Of a stretch of DNA of 64,000 nucleotides, positions 50,455 to 57,916 are shown in pieces. The stretch is from contig NZ_OY787468.1 of assembly GCF_963678845.1 (NCBI RefSeq), forward strand, positions 372,001-436,000. Direction: 5' to 3'. This DNA is from an uncultured Bacteroides sp. GTDB lineage: Bacteria; Bacteroidota; Bacteroidia; Bacteroidales; Bacteroidaceae. Position 1 is the stretch's first letter. Each line of letters opens with the position of its first letter. Both the position numbers and the translations under genes were made by a program. The notes beneath the pieces are model-generated. The model was not told the DNA's origin. It was given only the letters and a program-made list of their open reading frames with translations, and did no database searches.

Positions 50455-52332
50455 TTATTTTTTTGATTTGCGTCTTGCCCATCCTTCTTCATTGAAATCA
50501 GGCTTTTCGTCTCTATAAGTAGGTTTGCTGTCATCTCTTCTTTTAGGACCTCTGCTAGCAGCATATCCACGTTCCTCACGGCTTCTTCTTGGTGCGGCCG
50601 ATGCTGGTCTGTCAGAATACTTTCTTGGAGCTCCTATGCGGCTTTCTCTATTTCCTCCACGGCTTTCTCTGCTTCCTCCACCACGATTCTCTTCGCCGGC
50701 TATCTCAACAGAGATTGAACGTCCATTCAGAGAGGTGCTGTTCAGTGTTTCCATTACAGATTTTGCTTGAGCATCTTCTATTTCAAAGAATGAGAAACTT
50801 TTTAGCAAGTCGATTTTTCCTATCTGTACACGTTTTTTCATGTTTTTGTTAATCAGTTCGATTAGCTGATTAGGATAGAAATTATCTGCTTTTCCAGCAT
50901 TAATGAACATACGTGTAAATCCAGGTTCAGCTCTGTGGGCTCCTCTTTCTCTACCTTCGCCCATCTCACGTCTTGCTCCGCGTTCTCCTCGGCTACTTTC
51001 GCTTGTAGGAGCTTGAAGATCTTGCGCATCACGGTAGTATTCAAGGAAGCGGTTAAATTCAAGTGAAACCACTCGCTTGATAATATCTTCTTTCTCCAAC
51101 CATTCCAATTTGCGGTAAATGTCTGGCATAAAGTCGGCTATTTCTTCTTCGTTAACCTTAACCTTTTCAATATCGTCAATAACCTTAATCAGTTGCTTTT
51201 CGCAAATCTGTTTTCCTGTAGGCATTTCTCCAATAATGAATTTCTTACCGATCTTTCTTTCTATATCACGCATCTTACCCTTTTCGCGTAAGTTGATGAT
51301 GGAGATAGAAGTTCCGGTTTTTCCTGCACGACCTGTACGGCCGCTTCGGTGAGTATAAGATTCTGTTTCGTCAGGTAATCCGTAGTTGATAACGTGTGTC
51401 AGGTCGTCTACATCAAGTCCACGAGCAGCAACGTCTGTAGCTACAAGGATCTGAATGTTGCGTACACGGAATTTCTGCATCACAACGTCGCGTTGTTGCT
51501 GAGAAAGTTCTCCATGCAGAGAATCTGCACTATATCCATCCTGAATCAGTTTATCGGCAATTTCCTGTGTCTCTTTACGAGTACGGCAAAATACAATACC
51601 ATAAATCTGAGGATAGTAATCGGCAATACGTTTTAGTGCCAGATATTTATCTTTAGCTTGAACGGTAAAATAGATATGTTTCACGTTTTTAGAACCTTCA
51701 TTCTTTGTGCCAATGGTAATTTCCTTGGCATTGTTGAGGTAGTTCTTAGAAATACGTGCAATTTCAGGTGACATTGTTGCTGAGAACAGCAAAGTGTTAC
51801 GGTCTTTTGGTACTTCAGCCAGAATAGAATTAATACTTTCTGTGAAGCCCATATTCAGCATTTCATCAGCTTCGTCCATAATGACGTTGCAAACCGTAGC
51901 TAGTTTCACGGTTTTTCTTTCCATCAAATCGAGCAGACGGCCCGGAGTGGCAACAATAATATGCACGCCATTCTTTAAACTTCTAATCTGACTTTCAATG
52001 GATGATCCTCCGTATACCGGAAGAATCTTTAACCCGTCCACGTATTTTGAGTAATCGTTAAGATCTCCTGCTATTTGCAGGCAAAGCTCACGTGTGGGGC
52101 AGAGGATAAGTGCTTGAGGCACTCTGTTACTAATATTAATACCTTGTATAATGGGCAGCCCAAATGCTGCTGTTTTACCTGTTCCTGTTTGTGCGAGAGC
52201 TACTACATCATTGCCTTCTCCCAGTAGATACGGTATTACTTCTTCTTGTACTGGCATGGGACTCACATATCCCATTTCTTCAATTGCTTTAAGTATCTCC
52301 GGGGAAACGCCTAACTCTTCAAATGTCTTCAT
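50455..52332 (-). CDS. DEAD-box RNA helicase with DbpA domain and Arg/Gly-rich tail
   Basis: A 625-residue helicase of the DeaD/CsdA type, which unwinds RNA duplexes in ribosome assembly and cold adaptation. Motifs: Q motif (FEELGVSPEILKAIEEMGYVSPMPVQ in part), AQTGTGKT (I), PTRELCLQI (Ia), DEADEML (II), SATMSPEI (III), ARGLDV (V), HRSGRTGRAG (VI). The DbpA/RNA-recognition domain lies at about 465-545 (FINAGKADNFYPNQLIELI, SFFEIEDAQAKSVMETL). The last 75 residues are rich in Arg, Gly, Ser and Glu, an RNA-binding tail. A -7 box (CAAAGATA, 52363-52370, on the minus strand) lies 30 bases upstream. Confidence 0.95.
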   Translation of the reverse strand: MKTFEELGVSPEILKAIEEMGYVSPMPVQEEVIPYLLGEGNDVVALAQTGTGKTAAFGLPIIQGINISNRVPQALILCPTRELCLQIAGDLNDYSKYVDGLKILPVYGGSSIESQIRSLKNGVHIIVATPGRLLDLMERKTVKLATVCNVIMDEADEMLNMGFTESINSILAEVPKDRNTLLFSATMSPEIARISKNYLNNAKEITIGTKNEGSKNVKHIYFTVQAKDKYLALKRIADYYPQIYGIVFCRTRKETQEIADKLIQDGYSADSLHGELSQQQRDVVMQKFRVRNIQILVATDVAARGLDVDDLTHVINYGLPDETESYTHRSGRTGRAGKTGTSISIINLREKGKMRDIERKIGKKFIIGEMPTGKQICEKQLIKVIDDIEKVKVNEEEIADFMPDIYRKLEWLEKEDIIKRVVSLEFNRFLEYYRDAQDLQAPTSESSRGERGARREMGEGRERGAHRAEPGFTRMFINAGKADNFYPNQLIELINKNMKKRVQIGKIDLLKSFSFFEIEDAQAKSVMETLNSTSLNGRSISVEIAGEENRGGGSRESRGGNRESRIGAPRKYSDRPASAAPRRSREERGYAASRGPKRRDDSKPTYRDEKPDFNEEGWARRKSKK

Positions 52333-52362
52333 TAATTTCTTTCTCTTATTTCAATTCGGGTG

Positions 52363-52370
52363 CAAAGATA
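52363..52370 (-). promoter_or_regulatory. -7 promoter box of the DEAD-box helicase gene
   Basis: Plus-strand CAAAGATA reads TATCTTTG on the minus strand, 30 bases before the ATG. No TTTG partner at the standard distance. Confidence 0.42.
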
Positions 52371-52523
52371 CGCATAAAGAATGGATAATTAGTTATATTG
52401 CTGTAAAAGAATGCTTTTCAGCGATATATTTCACTTAAACATCTATAAAAATATCATAAATTCCCTTTTATTTGTATTAGAACTTTATTTTTTAAGAATA
52501 AGTTCAAGCTTCTAATTTGCAGT

Positions 52524-53444
52524 CTACTGATATTTTTTTGCGAAGTCTTTCGATACGGAATTACTGAAACTCATGCATACTTCGGCTGAAAAGTCTTTTC
52601 CATATTGTACAATCTTGTCCCACATAGCTTCACTTATATTGCTAAGTTCATGATAGCCAATATTGTATTTTAATAATCCAAAAATGATTCCTGCGTTAAA
52701 GTTATCTCCGGCTCCAATTGTACTTACAGCTTTGATAGGCCCCACCTGATATTCTTTTGTTACTTGTTTGGTTCGCAGGCTTATTGAACTGTTTCCTGAG
52801 GTGAAAAGGAAATTAGGACAATAGAACTGTATCTTGTTTTTGTAGATTTTGTCAACATCATTCAGATTATACAAGTTGATAAAGTCTTCATCCGATCCTC
52901 TTACTATATCCGCATATTCAAGGTTTTCAATAAGAGCAGGTGCCAGTTTCATAGCTTCATACTTGTGTGTGCTACGAAAATTAGGATCATAATAAATAAT
53001 TGCTTTGCGTTCTTTAGCGTAGTCCAGCAATTCTATCATCTTATCTCTAAGAACAGGATTCAGTGCATAGTAAGAGCCAAATATAAAAATATCATCTTCA
53101 TTAATCTCAGGGAAAGCAATATCCAGTCTCTGTTTGGGGTAATCTTTATAGAAAAGATATTCCGCATCATTGTCTTCGTTCAGAAAGGCCAGTGAAACAG
53201 GAGATTTACCGTCAGGGAAAATGTTGATGTGCTGAGTGCTCACATTATTCTCTTCCATAAATCTTTTAATAATGTTTCCAACTCTATCATTTCCTATTTC
53301 GCTGATAAAGCAAACATTGACATTCATTCTGCCAAGTGATATAATTCCGTTGAATACTGAACCACCCGGAACTGCAGCCGAAGGTTGTTCATTCTGAAAG
53401 ATAATGTCGAGAATAGTCTCGCCAATTCCAATTACTTTTCGCAT
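52524..53444 (-). CDS. PfkB-family carbohydrate kinase
   Basis: A 306-residue ribokinase-type sugar kinase. The N-terminal signature is PGGSVFNGIISLGRMNVNV and the C-terminal one STIGAGDNFNAGIIFGLL, in which Asp is the catalytic base and GAGD forms the anion hole. The centre has PNFLFTSGNSSISLR, the nucleotide-binding side. The sugar cannot be deduced; fructokinase, ribokinase and KDG kinase share this fold. It overlaps the SIS gene upstream by 13 bases, which suggests a two-step sugar isomerisation and phosphorylation unit, or a pair acting on the same phosphosugar. Confidence 0.88.
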   Translation of the reverse strand: MRKVIGIGETILDIIFQNEQPSAAVPGGSVFNGIISLGRMNVNVCFISEIGNDRVGNIIKRFMEENNVSTQHINIFPDGKSPVSLAFLNEDNDAEYLFYKDYPKQRLDIAFPEINEDDIFIFGSYYALNPVLRDKMIELLDYAKERKAIIYYDPNFRSTHKYEAMKLAPALIENLEYADIVRGSDEDFINLYNLNDVDKIYKNKIQFYCPNFLFTSGNSSISLRTKQVTKEYQVGPIKAVSTIGAGDNFNAGIIFGLLKYNIGYHELSNISEAMWDKIVQYGKDFSAEVCMSFSNSVSKDFAKKYQ

Positions 53445-54037
53445 ATTTTTCTTGATTTCTCTCCTAAATATCCACCGTGGTGGCGTTTGGAGTATTCTGT
53501 AATGGTAAAGCCTGTTTGTTTCATTGTTTCTACAACCAGAATATCACCAATAACTGTCATAACGGTGGTCGAAGTTGTGGGAGTCATACCTAATGCACAA
53601 ACTTCTTTAGGATTTCCGGTGCAAAGGCATACATCAGATTCGTGTGCCAAAGGACTATCCTGATTACCTGTAATGACGATAAACTTCAAATTTGGGTTAA
53701 GTATTCTAGAAAGCTGAGTAAGCTCTACAATTTCTCTTGTTTTGCCGGAGTTGGAGATTAACAATAATAGGTCGTTCTCCTGGAAGATTCCAAGGTCGCC
53801 GTGTTGCGCCTCGCTTGGGTGAAGAAAAACAGATGGAATTCCAGTAGAGCAAAAGGTTGTTGCAATGTTCATTGCTATTTGCCCTGCTTTTCCCATTCCG
53901 GTGGTTACTAATTTTCCTCTTTTTATGTGTATTTGCTCTACTATTAATTTTACAGCTTCTTCGTAAGCACCAGTTACCGGAATATTTTTTACGGCTTCAG
54001 CTTCTTTGTCTAATAAAGCTTTGATTGATTCAATCAT
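53432..54037 (-). CDS. SIS-domain sugar-phosphate isomerase, KdsD/GutQ-like without CBS domains
   Basis: A 201-residue protein with one SIS domain of the arabinose-5-phosphate isomerase type: GMGKAGQIAMNIATTFCSTGIPSVFLHP, EAQHGDLGIF, LISNSGKTREIVEL. The catalytic His and Glu (Glu-Ala-Gln-His) and phosphate-binding Ser residues (SNSGKT) are present. KdsD and GutQ have about 325 residues with two C-terminal CBS domains; these are absent here. It could be an arabinose-5-phosphate isomerase, a 6-phospho-3-hexuloisomerase-like enzyme or a GmhA relative. It overlaps the pfkB gene by 13 bases and the LOG gene by 8. Confidence 0.82.
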   Translation of the reverse strand: MIESIKALLDKEAEAVKNIPVTGAYEEAVKLIVEQIHIKRGKLVTTGMGKAGQIAMNIATTFCSTGIPSVFLHPSEAQHGDLGIFQENDLLLLISNSGKTREIVELTQLSRILNPNLKFIVITGNQDSPLAHESDVCLCTGNPKEVCALGMTPTTSTTVMTVIGDILVVETMKQTGFTITEYSKRHHGGYLGEKSRKICEK

Positions 54038-54584
54038 GATTGTTGGGTTGTTTATTTAATAAGTTGGTTAATTCATTGAAAGTATTGGCCACATCGTAAT
54101 AATGAGATAGTTTATGTCTGGTAAACTGTTTCTCTTCAAACATGCTTAGTATGGTCAACAATTCATTATAAAAACCGTTTATGTTATAAAATATTATCTT
54201 TTTTGAGTGATATCCGATAGATGCAGATGCCATTACATGAAAAATTTCATCAAGCGTTCCTATTCCTCCTGGCAAAGCGATTAAAACGTCCGATTCAGCA
54301 AGCATCAGGTCTTTTCGATCACTTAAATTCTTTGTGTGCAGAAATCTGTCGGGGAGAGAGCTTACTCTTTCATTTTCTTCAAGTTTGGCTGGTATCACGC
54401 CAATAATGTTTCCACCGCCTTGTTTAACAGTCAGTGCTACACATTCCATTAATCCCATATTAGCACCGCCATAAACCAATGTTTTGCCTTGTTCCCCCAT
54501 CCATTTCCCCAATTCTTTGGTTTTTTGGAAATACACATCGTCAATTGTTTGCGAAGCGGAACAAAAGATTCCTATTTTATCCAT
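54030..54584 (-). CDS. LOG-family nucleotide 5'-monophosphate phosphoribohydrolase
   Basis: About 184 residues from the ATG at 54584 (MDKIGIFCSAS); the frame starts 5 codons earlier. The fold is a Rossmann-like lysine decarboxylase-type domain of TIGR00730: VYGGANMGLM, the catalytic PGGIGTLDEIF with the LOG signature PGGxGTxxE, and KKIIFYNINGFYNELL. LOG enzymes release the base from N6-modified AMP; in bacteria the usual substrate is AMP or a modified nucleotide. It begins the three-gene pfkB-SIS-LOG run. Confidence 0.88.
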   Translation of the reverse strand: MDKIGIFCSASQTIDDVYFQKTKELGKWMGEQGKTLVYGGANMGLMECVALTVKQGGGNIIGVIPAKLEENERVSSLPDRFLHTKNLSDRKDLMLAESDVLIALPGGIGTLDEIFHVMASASIGYHSKKIIFYNINGFYNELLTILSMFEEKQFTRHKLSHYYDVANTFNELTNLLNKQPNNHD

Positions 54585-54651
54585 ATAAGAGTTTATCACG
54601 TTTAAAATACAAATATCTATATTTTTCTATAAACCACAATAAGTTTTATTG

Positions 54652-54659
54652 TATTTTTG
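54652..54659 (+). promoter_or_regulatory. -7 promoter box of the M16 peptidase gene
   Basis: TATTTTTG fits TAnnTTTG, 30 bases before the ATG at 54690. No upstream TTTG box. Confidence 0.45.
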
Positions 54660-54689
54660 CCTGATATAAAATTAAGAAACAAGAAAAGA

Positions 54690-55910
54690 ATGCATTATAA
54701 TCAACATACTTTACCTAACGGATTACGTATAATTCATGCACCATCATTGTCTAAAGTAGCTTATTGTGGATTTGCTGTAAATGCAGGAACACGAGATGAA
54801 ACAGAGAATGAGCAAGGAATGGCCCACTTTGTGGAACATCTTAGCTTTAAAGGTACCGAGAAACGCAAGGCCTGGCACATTTTGAACCGGATGGAAAATG
54901 TAGGTGGCGATTTGAATGCCTATACTAATAAAGAGGAGACGGTTATTTATTCAGCCTTTCTTACAGAGCATTTTTCGCGGGCCGTGGATTTGCTGGCAGA
55001 TATTGTGTTTCATTCTACCTTTCCTCAGCGTGAAATAGATAAGGAAGTTGAAGTAATTATTGACGAGATAAAATCCTATGACGATACTCCTTCAGAACTT
55101 ATTTTTGATGACTTTGAGGATCTCATCTTTAAAAATCATCCGTTGGGCAGAAACATTTTGGGTAAACCTGAGCAATTGAAGAGTTTTACTACATCTGACG
55201 CATTAAACTTCATTTCTCGTTATTATCAGCCCACGAATATGGTTTTCTTTGTTTTAGGAAACTTTGATTTTAAGAAGGTAGTGCGGATAGTAGAAAAGTC
55301 AGTGGGGAGTGTTTCTTTTACTGAATATAATAATCTTCGTACTCCTCCGCCGATTTATGTTCCCGAACAACTAACAGTTCCTAAAGATACTCATCAGGCA
55401 CATGTGATGATTGGGGGCAGGGGATATGATGCTTATAATGAAAAGCGCACTGCTCTTTATTTTCTAAATAACATTCTTGGCGGACCGGGAATGAATAGTA
55501 AACTCAATGTATCTCTTCGTGAAAGAAGAGCATTGGTATATAGCGTAGAGTCTAACCTCACTTCTTATACAGATACCGGAGTGTTTTGTATCTATTTTGG
55601 GACTGATCCTGCTGATGTGGATGCTTGTCTTAGACTTACTTATAAAGAACTGAAACATTTGCGTGACGTTAAGATGACCTCTTCTCAATTAAATGCGGCT
55701 AAGAAGCAACTGATTGGTCAGATTGGAGTTGCCTCAGATAATAATGAGAATAATGCGTTGGACATGGCTAAGTCTTTTCTTCATTACAATAAATATGACT
55801 CACCCGAATCCTTATTTCAAAGGATTGAAGCATTGACTGCTGAGGGTTTGCTGGAAGTGGCTAATGAGATGTTTGAAGAAGAAAAATTGTCTACGCTTAT
55901 ATACCGATAG
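54690..55910 (+). CDS. M16-family zinc metallopeptidase (processing peptidase-like)
   Basis: A 406-residue protein from the ATG at 54690 (MHYNQHTLPNGLRI), which follows AAGAAAAGA; the frame also runs back to a TTG. The zinc site is the inverted motif HFVEH (HxxEH) near residue 48, with the third ligand Glu in EVEVIIDEIKSYDDTP about 70 residues later. The domain layout (YSAFLTEHFSRAVDLLADI, QPTNMVFFVLGNFD, HVMIGGRGYDAYN) matches the beta-subunit of mitochondrial processing peptidase and bacterial PqqL/YmxG-type enzymes. It is a single-copy short form and probably acts on small peptides or signal fragments. It ends before cluster I. Confidence 0.92.
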   Translation: MHYNQHTLPNGLRIIHAPSLSKVAYCGFAVNAGTRDETENEQGMAHFVEHLSFKGTEKRKAWHILNRMENVGGDLNAYTNKEETVIYSAFLTEHFSRAVDLLADIVFHSTFPQREIDKEVEVIIDEIKSYDDTPSELIFDDFEDLIFKNHPLGRNILGKPEQLKSFTTSDALNFISRYYQPTNMVFFVLGNFDFKKVVRIVEKSVGSVSFTEYNNLRTPPPIYVPEQLTVPKDTHQAHVMIGGRGYDAYNEKRTALYFLNNILGGPGMNSKLNVSLRERRALVYSVESNLTSYTDTGVFCIYFGTDPADVDACLRLTYKELKHLRDVKMTSSQLNAAKKQLIGQIGVASDNNENNALDMAKSFLHYNKYDSPESLFQRIEALTAEGLLEVANEMFEEEKLSTLIYR

Positions 55911-55922
55911 TATTGCCTAAAA

Positions 55923-55997
55923 ATAGCCCAATGGATTGCAATTTATTGGGCTATAAATGAAAGCCATTGGTGAATAAATAAAAATCATTGGCGAATC
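55923..55997. repeat. Intergenic repeat cluster I (ATTGG), 21-bp period
   Basis: ATAGCCCAAT (55923-55932) and ATTGGGCTAT (55945-55954) form a 10-bp hairpin. Related ATTGG units follow at 55966 (CCATTGGTGAAT) and 55987 (TCATTGGCGAAT), giving starts 55945, 55966 and 55987, each 21 bases apart. Confidence 0.7.
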
Positions 55998-56074
55998 ATT
56001 TATTTATACATTCTAAAAGAACTGTTTTTCTGCTTATCAGCTCAGATTTTAATAAATTACGAGTGTAAATAAAA

Positions 56075-56334
56075 GGTAATCAGTTGTTTGTATTGATATT
56101 CCGTTTTTGAATAATCTTCTCCCGAAAAAACAGAATTATAATAGAAGTTTTTAGGGGGGTAACAAGGGTACCTGCTCTGAAACCCTTTGGTAGCCGCGGT
56201 GCTAAATTTTATCCCGGGACATATAAAAGAAGTTTTCTTTAAAGTTTGTCACCACACTATAAAAAATATACACATCTAATGATCTGAATGCAGAATTAAA
56301 TGTGTGCTAGTCTGATTCCGGCCAACTGATTATT
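56075..56334. ncRNA. Candidate structured noncoding RNA (strand uncertain)
   Basis: The 5' AATCAGTTG (56078-56086) and 3' CAACTGATT (56323-56331) pair perfectly. The stem extends to 12 bp (56075-56334) with one T-A pair and two G-U pairs on the plus strand. Inside are G+C-rich blocks unusual for the region (AGGGGGG, GGTAGCCGCGG, CCCGGGA) and local stems (AAGGGT/ACCCTT, ACACAT/ATGTGT, AAAGAA/TTCTTT). Length, closing stem and internal loops recall 6S-like RNAs, but I do not recognise a conserved core of 6S, tmRNA, RNase P or SRP RNA. Direction is not decided by the sequence. Confidence 0.4.
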
Positions 56335-56336
56335 CT

Positions 56337-56966
56337 TTATTTGTTTGCATCCCGCAACACAAGCAAACTCTCTGGTCCCATATTAAACAGCAAATCAATA
56401 ATGCTCAGATTGGGCAGAAAGCCGTGGCGAGTTTCGAAAACCTGGTAATAGGGTTGAGCAACAAAACCTGGTTGTGGAGCCTTCTTGGGATGGATCAGAT
56501 CTCTGAAATCTGTCTCTCCGGGAAGAAATGACTGTTTGTATTCAGAGGTGCGTTCCATGTTGGGATGAATATCTGTTAATTCACAGACAAGATTACACAA
56601 AGCTTCGTTGAAATCGTATAAAAAAGCATGTTTCTGTTCGTAGAAAGGAGCAAAATCATCTCTGTAATATTCAAAGAAAGGAGAGCTGCTGTAAGCCGAT
56701 TCAATGGCTGTCCAATGAAGATGGCGCCAGTTACCGTGGTCGGAAATACGAATATCCTTCATGGGACACTTTAGCGTTTCCGGTTTCTCGGTGGGAATAG
56801 AGAGCGTTAGCGGACCATCTGCCGAAGCAATGGTGCAACGGTTGCGATAGGTTTGTTTGATGTAGTTGTCGTATTGCTCAATATATGCCTTTTCACAGCT
56901 GTAAAGCCTTGCATAATATTCCACCGGAGCCAGATATGCTGAACTTAGATAAATAGTTTGTTTCAT
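56337..56966 (-). CDS. WbqC family protein
   Basis: A 209-residue WbqC/YcgG-like protein. Features are the start SSAYLAPVEYYARL and the strand TIASADGPLTLSIPT, then RHLHWTAIESAYSSSPFFEYYRDDF, the most conserved segment of the family. WbqC proteins occur in O-antigen loci and in Bacteroidota housekeeping operons, with a suggested acyl- or glycan-processing role that is not established. It is last in the dapB-lepB-lepB2-wbqC run and shares one base with the lepB2 stop (TAATG). Confidence 0.85.
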   Translation of the reverse strand: MKQTIYLSSAYLAPVEYYARLYSCEKAYIEQYDNYIKQTYRNRCTIASADGPLTLSIPTEKPETLKCPMKDIRISDHGNWRHLHWTAIESAYSSSPFFEYYRDDFAPFYEQKHAFLYDFNEALCNLVCELTDIHPNMERTSEYKQSFLPGETDFRDLIHPKKAPQPGFVAQPYYQVFETRHGFLPNLSIIDLLFNMGPESLLVLRDANK

Positions 56967-57916
56967 TATTGTACAGATTGAAAGAATCGCTTCCAGCGGA
57001 AGCCACCAAAAAGTCCGGCTTCACTGTCTTTGGAGAACCAGATAAGCGATGCCTTGCCTATAATATGGTCTTTCGGAACAAATCCGAAAATACGCGAATC
57101 ATTGATATTTATGGAATTGTTGGATACCATCCAGTAATAGTCTTTCGTAAATACGAAAGAGGATACTTTCTGACCGTTAACATATAACAGTGTATCATTT
57201 AGAATGAACGCTCTTTTGCCTTCGTGTTCGTTGATTGCATTTCTCAAAAAAGTAATATTCCAGCGTGTAACGTTGATGTTCCGACCTTTTCCGGGAACCA
57301 CTAAAGAATGCACCTGCTCACATGTATCAGGGAGAATGGATTTTATCTGGAGATTCGGAATCTCTTGTCCCAGCAAGTAAATTTCATAGCGGCTGAAACT
57401 GCGGACATACCCTATTTTATTGTATCCAATAAGCTCATTCCTTTCCAGATCAAGCTTCTTAATTGTTTTTTCTATTGCGTTCTCTTTGTCTTTTGGATAG
57501 ACATAGAGTTGTTTGTGATCGGGATTTACTTGAGCTCCCGGGCATATTAGTGAGTATTGAGAGCTCACCATTAATGTGTCACCAGGCAATCCCATGCAAC
57601 GGCTAATAAACACTTCATGTCTGTCAGCCGGAATTTGGTGAGATTTGGTGAGAGGATTATTAAAGACCACAATGTCATTTTTGTGAAGAGGCTTTTCATT
57701 TATCCTCTTATAGCCAGATATTGTCATAAAAGGCACACGGAGTCCGTATGCCCATTTATTAATAATTATCTGATCACCTCGATACAAAGAATTTTCCATT
57801 CCCGATGAAGGAATGTAGCAAGAGCTAAAAGCAAAGAGTTGCAGGAGTATTACTCCCACAACTGCTATGGTTAATGCTTTTACCCAGAAAAGGAAATTCT
57901 TTGTTCCCGTTTTCAT
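56966..57916 (-). CDS. Signal peptidase I paralogue, catalytic residues missing
   Basis: A 316-residue S26-family protein with an N-terminal membrane helix (about 11-30). Compared with the active-type lepB upstream, the nucleophile position reads IPSSGM, with Gly39 where IPSxSM needs Ser, and the general-base position reads FISRCMGLPGD, with Ser105 where YVKRCIGLPGD has Lys. The GDNRxxSxDSR box has become SNNSININDSR. The GLPGD and FGFVPKDHIIGKA frameworks are intact, so the fold should hold. It is therefore predicted to be a non-catalytic paralogue. It shares single bases with both neighbours (TAATG junctions). Confidence 0.85.
   Translation of the reverse strand: MKTGTKNFLFWVKALTIAVVGVILLQLFAFSSCYIPSSGMENSLYRGDQIIINKWAYGLRVPFMTISGYKRINEKPLHKNDIVVFNNPLTKSHQIPADRHEVFISRCMGLPGDTLMVSSQYSLICPGAQVNPDHKQLYVYPKDKENAIEKTIKKLDLERNELIGYNKIGYVRSFSRYEIYLLGQEIPNLQIKSILPDTCEQVHSLVVPGKGRNINVTRWNITFLRNAINEHEGKRAFILNDTLLYVNGQKVSSFVFTKDYYWMVSNNSININDSRIFGFVPKDHIIGKASLIWFSKDSEAGLFGGFRWKRFFQSVQ

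Larger units (their letters stand above)
55911..56336. other. Gap between M16 peptidase and wbqC genes (repeat cluster I and candidate ncRNA)
   Basis: These 426 bases hold repeat cluster I (55923-55997) and, from about 56078, a candidate structured RNA with unusually G+C-rich blocks. No protein gene is supported. Confidence 0.55.

Noticed and set aside
56150..56235. Cobalamin or other known riboswitch in the GC-rich block
   Set aside because: The conserved B12-box or TPP/SAM core sequences are not present, and no gene of such a pathway follows on either strand.
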